DNA from: CAYMUR01 sp964393615
Lineage (GTDB): Bacteria; Planctomycetota; Planctomycetia; Pirellulales; Pirellulaceae
Reading direction: 5' to 3'
DNA: 64,000 nucleotides
Assembly: GCA_964393615.1 (NCBI GenBank)
Contig: CAYMUR010000010.1
Coordinates: 30,365-94,364, forward strand
Shown here in pieces: positions 55,909 to 64,000 of this stretch. A program made the position numbers and the translations under genes. The notes below the pieces were generated by a model. The model saw nothing but the letters and a program-made list of their open reading frames with translations, was not told the origin of the DNA and made no database searches. Within the stretch, counting starts at the first letter, position 1. Each line of letters starts with the position of its first letter.

Positions 55909-56389
55909 ATGCAATCGGGTGAAATCCTGCGAATTGCCGTCAACGCGGTTGGTGTTAAAAAACTTTCCAGTGCGCTAAACCTTTCTCCTTCGTTGATTTA
56001 CCGTTGGTTTGATCAGATTGACGATAATGATTCTGCTTCGACCTCGAATCCACTGTGGCGTGTGGCGCAAATCTGTGAGTTGACGGATAGCGGAAAGCCG
56101 GTGGAATGGTTGTGTGAACGTGCCAACGGATTTTTCGTGTCCAATCGTAACACTGAACTGGGTGAAAGCGAGTCTGCGCTTCGTCNNNNNNNNNNAACAG
56201 ATTGTAAAAGAATTTGGTGATCTGTTACACGCTATTTCTGGGGGAGTGAATGAAGATCCACTCGTCAAAGGAAAAGAATCTCAGCGTATTCGTAAAGAGT
56301 GGGAAGACCTCAAGCGGGCCGGGGAGGCCTTTGTCATTGCCGTGGAACGACGTGCAGAGGTGTGTCGTGGAACGGACGAAGACCTGTAA
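55909..56389 (+). CDS. Small helix-turn-helix (phage CII-like) regulator, interrupted by assembly gap
   Basis: The first 92 residues run to a 10-N gap at 56186-56195 and the rest lies in another frame, ending at 56389; joined, the product is about 155 residues. The N-terminus AGxK-type helix (EILRIAVNAVGVKKLSSALNLSPSLIYRWFDQ) is a Cro/CII-like helix-turn-helix, followed by PVEWLCERANGFFVSN. The C-terminal part (GVNEDPLVKGKESQRIRKEWEDLKRAGEAFVIAVERR) is a charged helix that may oligomerize. AAGGAG precedes the ATG. Resemblance to phage regulatory CII proteins is partial, so regulatory targets are unknown. No phage genes adjoin it. Confidence 0.75.
56186..56195. other. Assembly gap (10 N) inside the CII-like CDS
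   Basis: Ten N inside the regulator gene shift its frame. The true number of missing bases is unknown, but the product reads through if the gap length is adjusted by one or two bases. Confidence 0.95.
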
Positions 56390-56750
56390 AAGTGTTTTCT
56401 GTGAAGGGAGCTTTTTTTGTCACTTGAAAATCTTGTGTTTCAAAAAAAAGTCTTTTCTGAATCAAACGTGATTTGAAATTCGGACATGGGGTCAAGTATC
56501 CTGTGAATGTCACTTGTCGGGAAATTGTTTTCAGTCGAAATATTGATGGTACCCGAATCAATAGCGGCGCTGCCGACGAGACGGTTGGTTGGCAGATGTC
56601 TCTCTTTGCGGGGGCGGTTGTTGTTTAATGCTTTAAAGTGGTCGACGAGCTAGTTGGAATGGATAGGCCGAACGGTGGATAATGCTGTTCGACGCGCCGG
56701 TTTACATTCCTTGGGACAAATGTTTCCTCCAAGAAAAGGATTGAGACAGT
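56390..56750. other. 361-bp spacer, small A/T-rich hairpins only
   Basis: Between the CII-like and LURP-one-like genes. A seven-T run (about 56411-56417) and a TTGAAA/TTTCAA stem occur shortly after the regulator stop and may end its transcript, but stems are short. No protein-like frame. Confidence 0.4.
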
Positions 56751-57338
56751 ATGGAATATCCGCTGACGATGACTTTCAAGATTATGGCTTTGGCACCTCA
56801 AATTTATGTGCGCGACGCGTCGGGGAATTCGGTTTGTTATATCAAACAGAAATTATTGAGGCTGAAGGAAAAAGTAGAGGTGTTTCGTGATGATAGTCGT
56901 TCGGATCTGTTGTGCGAAATCAACGCGGATCGCATGATTGATTTTTCGGCCCGCTACCAAGTGACGGATCCTGGAGGGCGTGTGATCTGTGTCATCGGGC
57001 GTAAAGGAATGCGTTCACTATGGAAAGCTTGTTATCAAATTGAAAACGATGAAGGGGAGTTAATCGCAGAAATCAGGGAAGAAAATGGCTGGGTTAAAGT
57101 GCTCGACAGCCTGGTTCAGGGGATTTGGATTGTAGGAAGTTTCGTGGGTTATTTTTTCAATCCCAGCTACCTGATCACCGACCATGCCGGGCAAGAAATC
57201 ATGCGGTTGAAAAAGCAGCCCGCATTTTGGGAAGGCTTGTTTTCCTTGGAGAAGTTACAAGAAACCGATACGGCGCAGGAACTGTCCTTGGTGATGGGGA
57301 CGCTGATGATGGTCTTGCTGGAACGAAAACGTGGTTGA
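56751..57338 (+). CDS. LURP-one/phospholipid scramblase-like (DUF567) protein
   Basis: A 195-residue protein with beta-strand repeats of the tubby-like LURP-one fold: YVRDASGNSVCYIKQKLLRLKEKVEVFRDDS, ARYQVTDPGGRVICVIGRKGMRSLWKACYQIENDEGELIAEIREE, and the late hydrophobic PSYLITDHAGQEIMRLKK. The C-terminus is hydrophobic (ELSLVMGTLMMVLL) like the buried helix of this fold. Bacterial roles are unknown; eukaryotic relatives act on lipids or bind membranes. It may be cotranscribed with the CII-like gene. Confidence 0.82.
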   Translation: MEYPLTMTFKIMALAPQIYVRDASGNSVCYIKQKLLRLKEKVEVFRDDSRSDLLCEINADRMIDFSARYQVTDPGGRVICVIGRKGMRSLWKACYQIENDEGELIAEIREENGWVKVLDSLVQGIWIVGSFVGYFFNPSYLITDHAGQEIMRLKKQPAFWEGLFSLEKLQETDTAQELSLVMGTLMMVLLERKRG

Positions 57339-57795
57339 CACAAACGAAACGAAATGTGAGTCGTATCGCGTTTTTCGTTTTCGTTAAGCGATGTGCCTGC
57401 GTCGTCGATTTGCTGTCGAAAGCAAACTCGCCAGCATGGCCAGTGACATACCAATGCTCCACCGAAGTGAGACACTCTTCGTTGTTCCAAATCATTTCGG
57501 CCCATGAAGGAGTGAAATCGATGGTCAATGTGACTTGCTGCTCATTCGTTGTCATCAGGCATGTCACGCAGATTAAAAAGCCTCCGGGATCAGCGTTTTG
57601 TCGTTTGCAGGGCACGACAAATACTGCATAAGGCTTGGCACTTAGTGGCTGTGCCATGTTCGTAGCCAAAATAACATCCACCCTGCTGTCCACAAGCGTT
57701 TCCTTTTCAAGGAAGATAGAGTGTCCAGGGGATTTGCCGCCTACCTGGGGTAATGGATCACTTTGTCGAAATTCTATATTGGAATAGGATTTCAT
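57199..57795 (-). CDS. Hypothetical protein, convergent overlap with LURP-one-like gene
   Basis: A 198-codon frame whose first two thirds look protein-like: IEFRQSDPLPQ, LVDSRVDVILATNMAQPLSA, KPYAVFVVPCKRQ and EQQVTLTIDFTPSWAEMIWN. I do not recognize a family. The last 47 codons run antisense into the 3' end of the LURP-one-like gene and are not convincing, so a frameshift or a shorter true gene is possible. There is no signal peptide. The call is tentative. Confidence 0.4.
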   Translation of the reverse strand: MKSYSNIEFRQSDPLPQVGGKSPGHSIFLEKETLVDSRVDVILATNMAQPLSAKPYAVFVVPCKRQNADPGGFLICVTCLMTTNEQQVTLTIDFTPSWAEMIWNNEECLTSVEHWYVTGHAGEFAFDSKSTTQAHRLTKTKNAIRLTFRFVCVNHVFVPARPSSASPSPRTVPAPYRFLVTSPRKTSLPKMRAAFSTA

Positions 57796-58230
57796 CCCGG
57801 CCAGGGAAAACTCGGATTGATCAGTTGGTACCTGGATTGGGTGCCACCGTTACAATGCGGCAACTGATTCGGAAACGTTTGCGGGAAAAAAACGCTTTTT
57901 TAAGGGCCTGACCTTACGAAAAAAGTGGATTGCATACTTGCGACGTTTCCCTTAGAGAATAAAATTCTCTATCAATTTACAGTACCGTGTTTTATCTTTT
58001 CAAGGCGTGGGTCTTCTTCCATAGCGTAAGCTTGGCGCTTGGTGTAAATAGAGTTAGAAAGCAAGAACGAGGGGGAACTAGAACCTCAAGACGTCAATTG
58101 GAAAGTTATTTACCTCGTTTTTGATCGTGGTTTATGGGAGCATGTTCACTGTGAATTGTTGGCTGGATATTGAGAACGCTCACCGACGTTATACGGTGAT
58201 TGTTGGAGCATTAAAGAGCTTGGAGTTGTG
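57796..58230. other. 435-bp spacer with a perfect palindrome
   Basis: Upstream of the MFS gene. TAGAGAAT (57953-57960) and ATTCTCTA (57964-57971) form a perfect 8-bp inverted repeat with a three-base centre, about 260 bp before the MFS start. It has no T tract and could be an operator. A seven-A and six-T stretch with a small GC stem occurs at about 57885-57900. Confidence 0.45.
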
Positions 58231-59565
58231 ATGAACGCAGCACGTAAGAAATCACCAATTGGCGTCCTCTTTTTGACAGTTTTTGTCGACTTGGTCGGTT
58301 TTTCGATCATCTTTCCGCTGTTTCCGGAAATGCTTGAGCACTATGCCGGGGCGGACAGTTTTTTTGGCGATCTGGTCGCACGGCTTGCCGGGCTTTCAGG
58401 AGAACAAGGAGCAAAACGGGATTTCTATACCACGGTTCTTTTTGGAGGTATCCTGGGGTCTCTTTATTCCCTTTTACAGTTCCTCTTCGCCCCCATGTGG
58501 GGAAGCCTTTCTGATCGCATCGGCCGTCGGCCCGTATTGTTGTGGACTATTGGCGGTCTTTGTATGAGCTACCTGGTATGGATGTTTAGTGGGTCTTTTC
58601 TCCTGCTGATTATCTCACGTGTACTCAGTGGTGTGATGGGCGGGAATATCTCCGTTGCGACGGCAGCCATGGCAGATTTGACGGATGAACAGAATCGTTC
58701 CAAAGGCATGGGGCTAATTGGGATGGCATTCGGCCTTGGTTTTATTCTTGGCCCTGCCATTGGTGCATGGCTTTCAGGTTATGATTTGACTGACAGTCTG
58801 CCCGGGTTTAATCCTTTTTCTGCTGCCGCTGTCGGAGCCTTTTTGCTTTCGCTATGGAATTTTTTCTGGGTGATGAGAAGTTTCCAGGAAAGCTTGCCGG
58901 AAGAAAAACGTGGCAAGGTTCATCGGGCCGGTCGCCCGGTCAGTCTGATTCAAATTTTCCGTGGCTTCGATATTCCCGGTGTGACCCGTACCAACCTGAT
59001 TTACTTTATTTTCCTTGTTGCTTTTGCTGGCATGGAATTCACACTGACTTTTCTTGCCAAAGACCGTTTCGATTACAAGAGTCGTGACATGATGTGGATC
59101 TTTATCTACGTCGGTTTAATTATTGCCTTGGTACAAGGTGGTTTGGTGCGACGGCTTGCGCCCAGGCTGGGTGAGAAAAAAGTTTCCTTCATGGGGCTTT
59201 TCTTACTAGTGCCAGGACTCATCGTGACAGGGGGGGCGCAAGCAGAGGGCATGTTCTATCTAGGACTCGGTTTCCTGGCAGTAGGCAGTGCGCTAGCAAC
59301 GCCTTGTCTGACGGCCCTTGCTTCACTCTACACTCCGGCCGACCGGCAGGGAGAAGTGCTGGGTACTTTTCGATCACTGGGTGCCCTGTCTCGTGCGGTG
59401 GCCCCCATTCTCGCCTGTGCAGCCTATTGGAAAATGGGTTCAGAGTATCCCTACTACGGCGCCGTCGCCATTATGTTACTACCGCTGTTGTTAGTGTTGG
59501 GCCTTCCTCCAACTCCCTGTCGAAAGCAACAGTCAGAGATTGCGCTAGACGACCCTGCTGAATAA
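58231..59565 (+). CDS. MFS transporter, drug-exporter (TetA/TCR) type
   Basis: From ATG 58231, with GGAG five bases upstream, the product is 444 residues with about twelve hydrophobic segments (first: IGVLFLTVFVDLVGFSIIF). Motif A is seen in MWGSLSDRIGRRPVLLW and motif C-like GFILGPAIGAWLSG in the fifth helix, both found in proton-coupled exporters. A charged loop (SGEQGAKRDF) after the first helix and another mid-protein loop (EESLPEEKRGKVHR) separate the halves. Substrate unknown. A GTG one codon upstream is an alternative start. The gene is not close to a clear regulator unless the CII-like gene acts on it. Confidence 0.9.
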   Translation: MNAARKKSPIGVLFLTVFVDLVGFSIIFPLFPEMLEHYAGADSFFGDLVARLAGLSGEQGAKRDFYTTVLFGGILGSLYSLLQFLFAPMWGSLSDRIGRRPVLLWTIGGLCMSYLVWMFSGSFLLLIISRVLSGVMGGNISVATAAMADLTDEQNRSKGMGLIGMAFGLGFILGPAIGAWLSGYDLTDSLPGFNPFSAAAVGAFLLSLWNFFWVMRSFQESLPEEKRGKVHRAGRPVSLIQIFRGFDIPGVTRTNLIYFIFLVAFAGMEFTLTFLAKDRFDYKSRDMMWIFIYVGLIIALVQGGLVRRLAPRLGEKKVSFMGLFLLVPGLIVTGGAQAEGMFYLGLGFLAVGSALATPCLTALASLYTPADRQGEVLGTFRSLGALSRAVAPILACAAYWKMGSEYPYYGAVAIMLLPLLLVLGLPPTPCRKQQSEIALDDPAE

Positions 59566-59889
59566 AAATGACTTCCAGGCTCAGCGGTCTTTGGTGAGGG
59601 ACCGATGTAGACGGACTTTTTACCTGTCGCTCGTAAAAAAATCAGAATGGCGTAGGGACCGCTTGACTTGTAGGGGCACTCGTGGCGATGTGTTTCATCC
59701 ACCAGTTGTCCGTACAATCTCCAGACGCAGTCATGGTGAGACGTCATTTCTATTCCGTGAACCATTCTATTTCGTGAACCATGCGTTGTGGAGAGCTCGT
59801 CCGTGCCTGGGGCCTGCGAGTACCCAATCCCAGGCAAAGATTTGAGGGACAGATGTGGTATTGCATTTCGACGGTCACAAACAGGAGAG
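59566..59889. other. 324-bp convergent spacer with a tandem repeat
   Basis: Between the convergent MFS and serine-hydrolase genes. It has a near-perfect 17-bp tandem pair (59748-59781) and only weak stems such as CGGTC/GACCG near 59584. No protein-like frame. Confidence 0.5.
59748..59781. repeat. Near-perfect 17-bp tandem duplication
   Basis: Units 59748-59764 and 59765-59781 read ttctatt(c/t)cgtgaacca, differing at one base. Confidence 0.92.
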
Positions 59890-62304
59890 TTAAACATCCA
59901 AGGTTGTGGTATAGGTTGCGAACGCCTCAGCGAGAATTTCTGCCCGTTTGCTTTCAACCTGTTTTGAATCCACACGCGGATGTACCCTGATAAAGAGATG
60001 GTTGTCTTCGACGATCGGGTTCGGCAGTTGTGCAAACAAGTGGTCTAGCAAGTGTCGCTGTTCAGCAGCGTCACCGATGGTAGTACTACTAGGAGTGTTC
60101 CAGCTGACGGGGTCGCCAGCTTTGGTGGGTAACTTTGACGCTCCCGCTAACGAAACGACAATGGGGCTATCGAAATTTCTGACAGGTGTTTCTCGGGTTG
60201 TCTGGCCGATATCCGGCTGCTGGAGATCGGTAGTTTCAGACTGTACTGCAGCAAGGGTTTTTGAGGTTAGAATCGTGCCGAAATGGGCGTGCCACAGTTG
60301 GTAGTCGTCCTGTCCAATGACACCATTACCATCCGCGTCGGCTCGAAGGTCGGTAGTACTGCCGAACGTGTCTTGCAAAACAGTGTAATCAGCTGCGTCG
60401 ACGATAGCATCTGAATTAAAGTCACCTTGGATTGTCGGTAGCGTTGGGATGATGGTGTTGGCAATCTCGCTCGACAGATTTCCAGGTTCGGAATATCGGC
60501 GGTTGCTCAAAACGACAATTCCAAGTTCGATTTCAGGGAAAAGGCGTAAATAAGTATTTGCACCGAGTTGAGAGCCGTCCTTGCGGATGGAGAATTCGCC
60601 TGCGTGGGTACCCACTGACCATCCTAATGCATAGGAGACGTTGGTAGGTGCGGGAACCGTCCATAGTTGTTCGAGTGAATCGGGAGAGAGGATCTGTCCA
60701 CCCATTAGCATGGATGCAAAACGCGCCAAGTCGTATGCAGACGCTTCGATGCCTCCGCCAAGAATTTTCCAGCTGATATTATCAGCAGTGGCTACTGTGT
60801 TGTTGGTGTTGTATAGCGTGGTGCGAAATGCATTAGCGACACTTCGATCTTCTGCCTTTAAAGTGGGTAGTTCAAGCCCACTGCCTAGTGTGTTTTCCAG
60901 TACTTCGTCGATGGGTAAATTTGTTGCACCTTCGATTCCAGCACCCAGTAGCGTGTAACCGTGTGTACTGTAGTAATAGTTTGTTTCAGGGGTAAATACC
61001 AATGGTTTGTCCCAAAATAATTCAGCCGCGGTAAGAGCCGTGTCGTACTGGGTGTATAGGGTGCCTAGCCCGAGTTGTGAATAGTGACCGACACCTCCGC
61101 GATTGGAGGTGAGCTGTTTGAGCGTGTGCGTGTGGTGTTCCGGTAATTCAGAAATGTAATTGGCGGTGGTAGCGGACGGATCGATCTCACCTTGGTCGGC
61201 CAGCTTCAGTAACAAAACACCGGCAACCGCTTTGCTTATGGAGGCTAGGCGATTGATCGTGTGGGCAGAATACCATATGTCGTCTGCAACATTCTGTTTG
61301 CCGAAGCCTTGCATGTACTGGATCTCACCTTGGTAAACAACGGCCACGCTCATACCGGGGATGTTGTGTTCCGCGAGGTGATCTTCGGCCAGGGCGCTGA
61401 TGTCGGACCGCAGGTACCAGTCAGAGCGATTTGTATTTTGTCGCCATACCCCAGCGTAACGGGTACCAGCGTTGGTTTCGTATTGCTCATAGTCAGTGAG
61501 GCGATATCCCAGATCCTGGTAACGAATACGATTGTTGAAATACTCTTGGGCGTCCATGTCTTGCACTGCTGCCCAGCCACGGTTATCAGGGTTTTCGACC
61601 CAAATGGCAGCGTAACGTTGTTGTCCGTTAACTTGGTACGACTCGATGTCGTGAATGCGGTACAAGTGTTCATAAGCACTGACGTCATTCGCAAATTCAG
61701 TCGACGTACGGTCCCGATGCAGAAACCATTGTAAATTGTGTTCGTTTGCTATCCACGAACCAGAGTACCGGGTCGAAATACCGACTGGGTATGCCTCCAT
61801 GTCAGTCAGGATATACTCTGCATGGTATTGATTGAGCCGGTTAGAAAAATCTGCACTGGTGAGGTTGTAGTGCGCGGCCCATTCATGTTCCTCCAGATTT
61901 TCCAGCCAAGTCGCTGCATAATATTGCTGACCTCTCACCAAATAGCTTTCCTGGTCGATCAGACGAAAGCCGTTGTTGCCATATTGGACGGATTTCTCGT
62001 TGAATTGACTGCTGGTCAGATTGATATGATTGGCCGAGTTACGAGCGTCCAGGTTTTGCTGCCATATACTACTTATAAGCGGTTGGCCATTCACTTTGTT
62101 GACTTCAATATCGATCAAGATATTGTCGGATATGCGGTCGTTAAAGTCGTCTGCGAACTGGGAGATGGTGAGTTGAGGGACAAAGGCCCAGTCAGTTTCA
62201 TTGGGGTCTAATAAGATGGGATCGCCAGACAGGGGTAAGCGAGGTTCCAGTACCTCGAATCGAGGTTTTCGAAAACAGTTCCTGAATTCCAGGGGAGTGG
62301 ACAC
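59890..62304 (-). CDS. LEPR-XLL serine hydrolase: BTRD-like repeats, beta-lactamase-like domain, dockerin
   Basis: The 804-residue product starts with a textbook LEPR-XLL leader (FEVLEPRLPLSGD, about 16-28). Residues about 35-300 hold five to six copies of a roughly 48-residue repeat (GYRLTDYEQYETNAGTRYAGVW; YRIHDIESYQVNGQQRYAAIW), like bacterial tandem-repeat domain 1. Next is a class C beta-lactamase-like domain: SISK with the nucleophile Ser, YYYSTHGYTLLG where the usual YxN is YST, and IRKDGSQLG at the KTG place. A dockerin-like segment follows (DFNSDAIVDAADYTVLQ, DADGNGVIGQDDYQLW), then an unassigned tail. It probably hydrolyses an ester or peptide bond at the cell surface. Confidence 0.85.
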   Translation of the reverse strand: MSTPLEFRNCFRKPRFEVLEPRLPLSGDPILLDPNETDWAFVPQLTISQFADDFNDRISDNILIDIEVNKVNGQPLISSIWQQNLDARNSANHINLTSSQFNEKSVQYGNNGFRLIDQESYLVRGQQYYAATWLENLEEHEWAAHYNLTSADFSNRLNQYHAEYILTDMEAYPVGISTRYSGSWIANEHNLQWFLHRDRTSTEFANDVSAYEHLYRIHDIESYQVNGQQRYAAIWVENPDNRGWAAVQDMDAQEYFNNRIRYQDLGYRLTDYEQYETNAGTRYAGVWRQNTNRSDWYLRSDISALAEDHLAEHNIPGMSVAVVYQGEIQYMQGFGKQNVADDIWYSAHTINRLASISKAVAGVLLLKLADQGEIDPSATTANYISELPEHHTHTLKQLTSNRGGVGHYSQLGLGTLYTQYDTALTAAELFWDKPLVFTPETNYYYSTHGYTLLGAGIEGATNLPIDEVLENTLGSGLELPTLKAEDRSVANAFRTTLYNTNNTVATADNISWKILGGGIEASAYDLARFASMLMGGQILSPDSLEQLWTVPAPTNVSYALGWSVGTHAGEFSIRKDGSQLGANTYLRLFPEIELGIVVLSNRRYSEPGNLSSEIANTIIPTLPTIQGDFNSDAIVDAADYTVLQDTFGSTTDLRADADGNGVIGQDDYQLWHAHFGTILTSKTLAAVQSETTDLQQPDIGQTTRETPVRNFDSPIVVSLAGASKLPTKAGDPVSWNTPSSTTIGDAAEQRHLLDHLFAQLPNPIVEDNHLFIRVHPRVDSKQVESKRAEILAEAFATYTTTLDV

Positions 62305-62945
62305 GGATTATGGTTCCCATCAAATGGAAGGTTGGTAGCGACTTCGATGCGAAGCATGCGATCAAGGGCTTTGATCGGCCGATAACGCTATTTTAATTAA
62401 AATACGGAATATCAGCACGTAATTATTGTGTCGTAGGTCTCAAACTGGCCGGAATTCGAGTGATTTTCAATCCTATTGGTTAAAGTCGACTAGCCTTCAT
62501 GCAAAATGGCTGGACGGCCATGCATGCACAAAAGTGAGGTCGCGATGGGGATGGTACTGGAAGAGACCGTCTCAGGCCGGTTTCCGGACGGTGGTAGGTT
62601 GATAACGTATTGACAAACTATAATGCCATTGCTGGTCCGGATTCCATCGATCGAACGGGTCCCTTTCGGCTTGTTATTCTTTTGCCACACGTGAGCACCA
62701 ACTCGAGGCATCCTAAAATCGTTTTCACGATGTGCCGGCTGCCTGGTGTTGTGTTAGTCTTGCTGAGAGTTTTCAATGGCGTGCTGTTGACCGGTGGTGT
62801 TTGGGTTAAACCCAATGTTAGAATGGGAACGCTTTCTGTTTCTGTCCGTGGAGCCAGGTGGGTACGAATCGTAACAGCGGCCACGGCACCAAGTCGTGAA
62901 AAGGTCACGGCCGGGAGTTTGTGTTGTACGTCTTACGAATGACGC
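62305..62945. other. 641-bp divergent spacer
   Basis: Holds the leaders of the serine-hydrolase gene (minus) and the membrane protein gene (plus). A perfect 16-bp palindrome (62389-62404) and small hairpins at 62342-62354 and 62360-62376 lie within 100 bp of the serine-hydrolase start. No protein-like frame was found. Confidence 0.5.
62389..62404. promoter_or_regulatory. Perfect 16-bp palindrome upstream of the serine-hydrolase gene
   Basis: TATTTTAATTAAAATA is fully self-complementary and A/T only, 85 bp before the start of the minus-strand LEPR-XLL gene. Such a site may bind a dimeric regulator or be part of the promoter; neither can be shown here. Confidence 0.4.
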
Positions 62946-64000
62946 ATGAAAGTAACAATGATGGCAAAAAACCAGCTTTCTAATGGGACAGCATTTAGTG
63001 AGCATCTTGTGGCTTCTGGGATTCAAGGTGTGGAGTCCTTGCAGCGGCTCTCTTCACCGCCTCGACGTCTATCCGGGCTGATGTGGTTGCGATTGATGTT
63101 TTTGCAGTTTAACTCGAGTATTGGATTTGCTTGCTGTTTTGGAACCATGGCGATTTTTGTGGGCTTGGCCTTTGTTTTGTTGTCCGGTTCTGTTTTGTTG
63201 TCCGATTCTGACATGGGATCCATCGAAACACAGTACCCTTGGCTTCCATCAGCCATTGGAGCGGGAATGTTGTTTTTGGGAGTGTCTGTTTGGTGTGGTA
63301 TCGCATACACACTGATAACGAGAAGCCGCTGTGTGATGGCAGGACTCATGTGGGGGGAACCGCTGGAAGGTTACATCAGTCAGATGATGGATCGGGGTGT
63401 CGGAAAATATCGGCCCTACGCTGAAGTGTTGAAAGAAATGACCAAGTTTCGGGGTAATTTTGGATCTACAGGCACCGTGCTGTCGCTCATTAGGCACTCT
63501 TTAACAAAGTGGCCGGTGAAAATAATGATTAAAGATTCACAGGGTGAGCAGGAAGAAATTGCTACTCACATGGATGTGGGGCCGCGGTTGACTAATGGAG
63601 TTGACGACCCTCGCGTTTTGCTTTTGGTGGACCGTCGCCAAAGTCATACTCGCTGTGTTGCCTTGGAGCAATTTCCCTGGTTGAACATTTCTGATTCCGG
63701 AAACTTTGGGTATGCCATTGCACGTGACGCAGAGAAAATAGGATTCGGCCGGGCGCTATTCCGCGCGCTACAGGTGGTTGTGCCGACGTATTGTTTGACA
63801 GTTATCGGCCTGACCCTGGGAAAGGGCCCCAGGTTTGGCGGCGAGGATGGGTTCGGAATGCCCGTCGTGCTCGGACTTTTCATCGTTCCCATGTTCACGT
63901 TGACGCATGGCGTTGTTCCGGTTTTCTTCTATCGGCGGGTCAAGCCCCGATGCAGTGCGCGCCCCCGGCCCACGTATGCGGCGGCCGCCGGACGTAGCCG
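62946..64000 (+). CDS. Membrane protein of unknown function (3' incomplete)
   Basis: A plus-strand frame open from ATG 62946 to the window end (351 codons, no stop). It has hydrophobic segments at about 58-80 (GFACCFGTMAIFVGLAFVLL), 97-118 (SAIGAGMLFLGVSVWCGIAYTL), about 278-291 and 306-322. A soluble stretch between them (about 130-270: YISQMMDRGVGKYRPYAEVLKEM, VKIMIKDSQGEQEEIATHMD, VLLLVDRRQSHTRCVAL) reads like a small beta domain. No family is recognized. An in-frame 18-bp duplication gives VLLSGSVLLSDS. The last 45 bases are much more GC-rich than the rest and may be a contig-end artefact. Confidence 0.7.
   Translation, partial: MKVTMMAKNQLSNGTAFSEHLVASGIQGVESLQRLSSPPRRLSGLMWLRLMFLQFNSSIGFACCFGTMAIFVGLAFVLLSGSVLLSDSDMGSIETQYPWLPSAIGAGMLFLGVSVWCGIAYTLITRSRCVMAGLMWGEPLEGYISQMMDRGVGKYRPYAEVLKEMTKFRGNFGSTGTVLSLIRHSLTKWPVKIMIKDSQGEQEEIATHMDVGPRLTNGVDDPRVLLLVDRRQSHTRCVALEQFPWLNISDSGNFGYAIARDAEKIGFGRALFRALQVVVPTYCLTVIGLTLGKGPRFGGEDGFGMPVVLGLFIVPMFTLTHGVVPVFFYRRVKPRCSARPRPTYAAAAGRS
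63174..63209 (+). repeat. In-frame 18-bp tandem duplication in a membrane-protein gene
   Basis: Units 63174-63191 and 63192-63209 (gttttgttgtccggttct, one mismatch) code for VLLSGS and VLLSDS at the end of the first membrane segment. It is the only one of the short duplications in this window found inside a gene. Confidence 0.92.

Noticed and set aside
23837..59781. CRISPR array
   Set aside because: All repeats found are adjacent two-copy tandems with no spacers and different units, and no cas genes occur.

Overview
The window looks like a planctomycete (Planctomycetota), probably a metagenome or draft assembly. It has three N-gaps, two of which break a coding frame. The lineage evidence is the repertoire: two LEPR-XLL-type N-termini, dockerin-tailed giant exoproteins, a DUF1501 Tat protein, a planctomycete-type dihaem cytochrome c protein, FGE-like plus PQQ-propeller fusion, and many exported proteins with beta-propeller or beta-helix folds. 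Base composition is moderate, many starts lack a strong Shine-Dalgarno, and genes sit in small operons with long spacers. Lipid A core genes (a WaaC-like heptosyltransferase and a WaaE/KdtX-like glycosyltransferase) fit a Gram-negative envelope with LPS.

Layout. 1-117 is the 3' end of a plus-strand gene. 204-13161 is all minus strand: a 2-hydroxyacid dehydrogenase, a DJ-1/PfpI protein, an exported M28 peptidase with propeller and PDZ domains, a 1258-residue beta-barrel plus beta-helix surface protein, then an amidohydrolase, a pterin-dependent methyltransferase-like protein and a methylenetetrahydrofolate reductase with a cysteine-rich C-terminal domain, overlapped like an operon. 13767-22804 is one giant (about 3000 residues) secreted protein with lamin-tail, CotH-kinase, lectin-like, P-domain and dockerin parts, split by a 10-N gap. 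22805-24495 holds a decayed autotransporter-like pseudogene and an assembly gap. 24496-36064 holds envelope, sugar and exported-enzyme genes.

37333-41496 is a plus-strand run: glutaredoxin-like, DUF2064 transferase, hisD, hisC, hisB. It converges on a minus-strand run 46787-41547: HAD phosphatase, aminopeptidase P, accB, accC, PPi-type phosphofructokinase. 47206-48557 is a DAHP synthase gene preceded by what reads as a complete translation-coupled attenuator. It has a tiny ORF coding for seven Phe, two Tyr and one Trp within 13 codons, three mutually exclusive pairings, and a GC hairpin followed by nine T. This is the strongest finding of the window, and the leader ORF is shorter than usual annotation limits.

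49473-53709 has a Uup-like ABC-F ATPase, a NadX-like dehydrogenase that seems to lack the family's catalytic histidine, and a class I aminotransferase. Then come a DUF1501 protein (minus), a small CII-like DNA-binding protein interrupted by a gap, a LURP-one/scramblase-like protein, an MFS exporter, a LEPR-XLL serine hydrolase with tandem repeats and a dockerin, and a membrane protein that runs off the window end.

A recurring oddity is the number of exact or near-exact two-copy tandem duplications of 14-24 bp, almost all in spacers (eight were found by eye).
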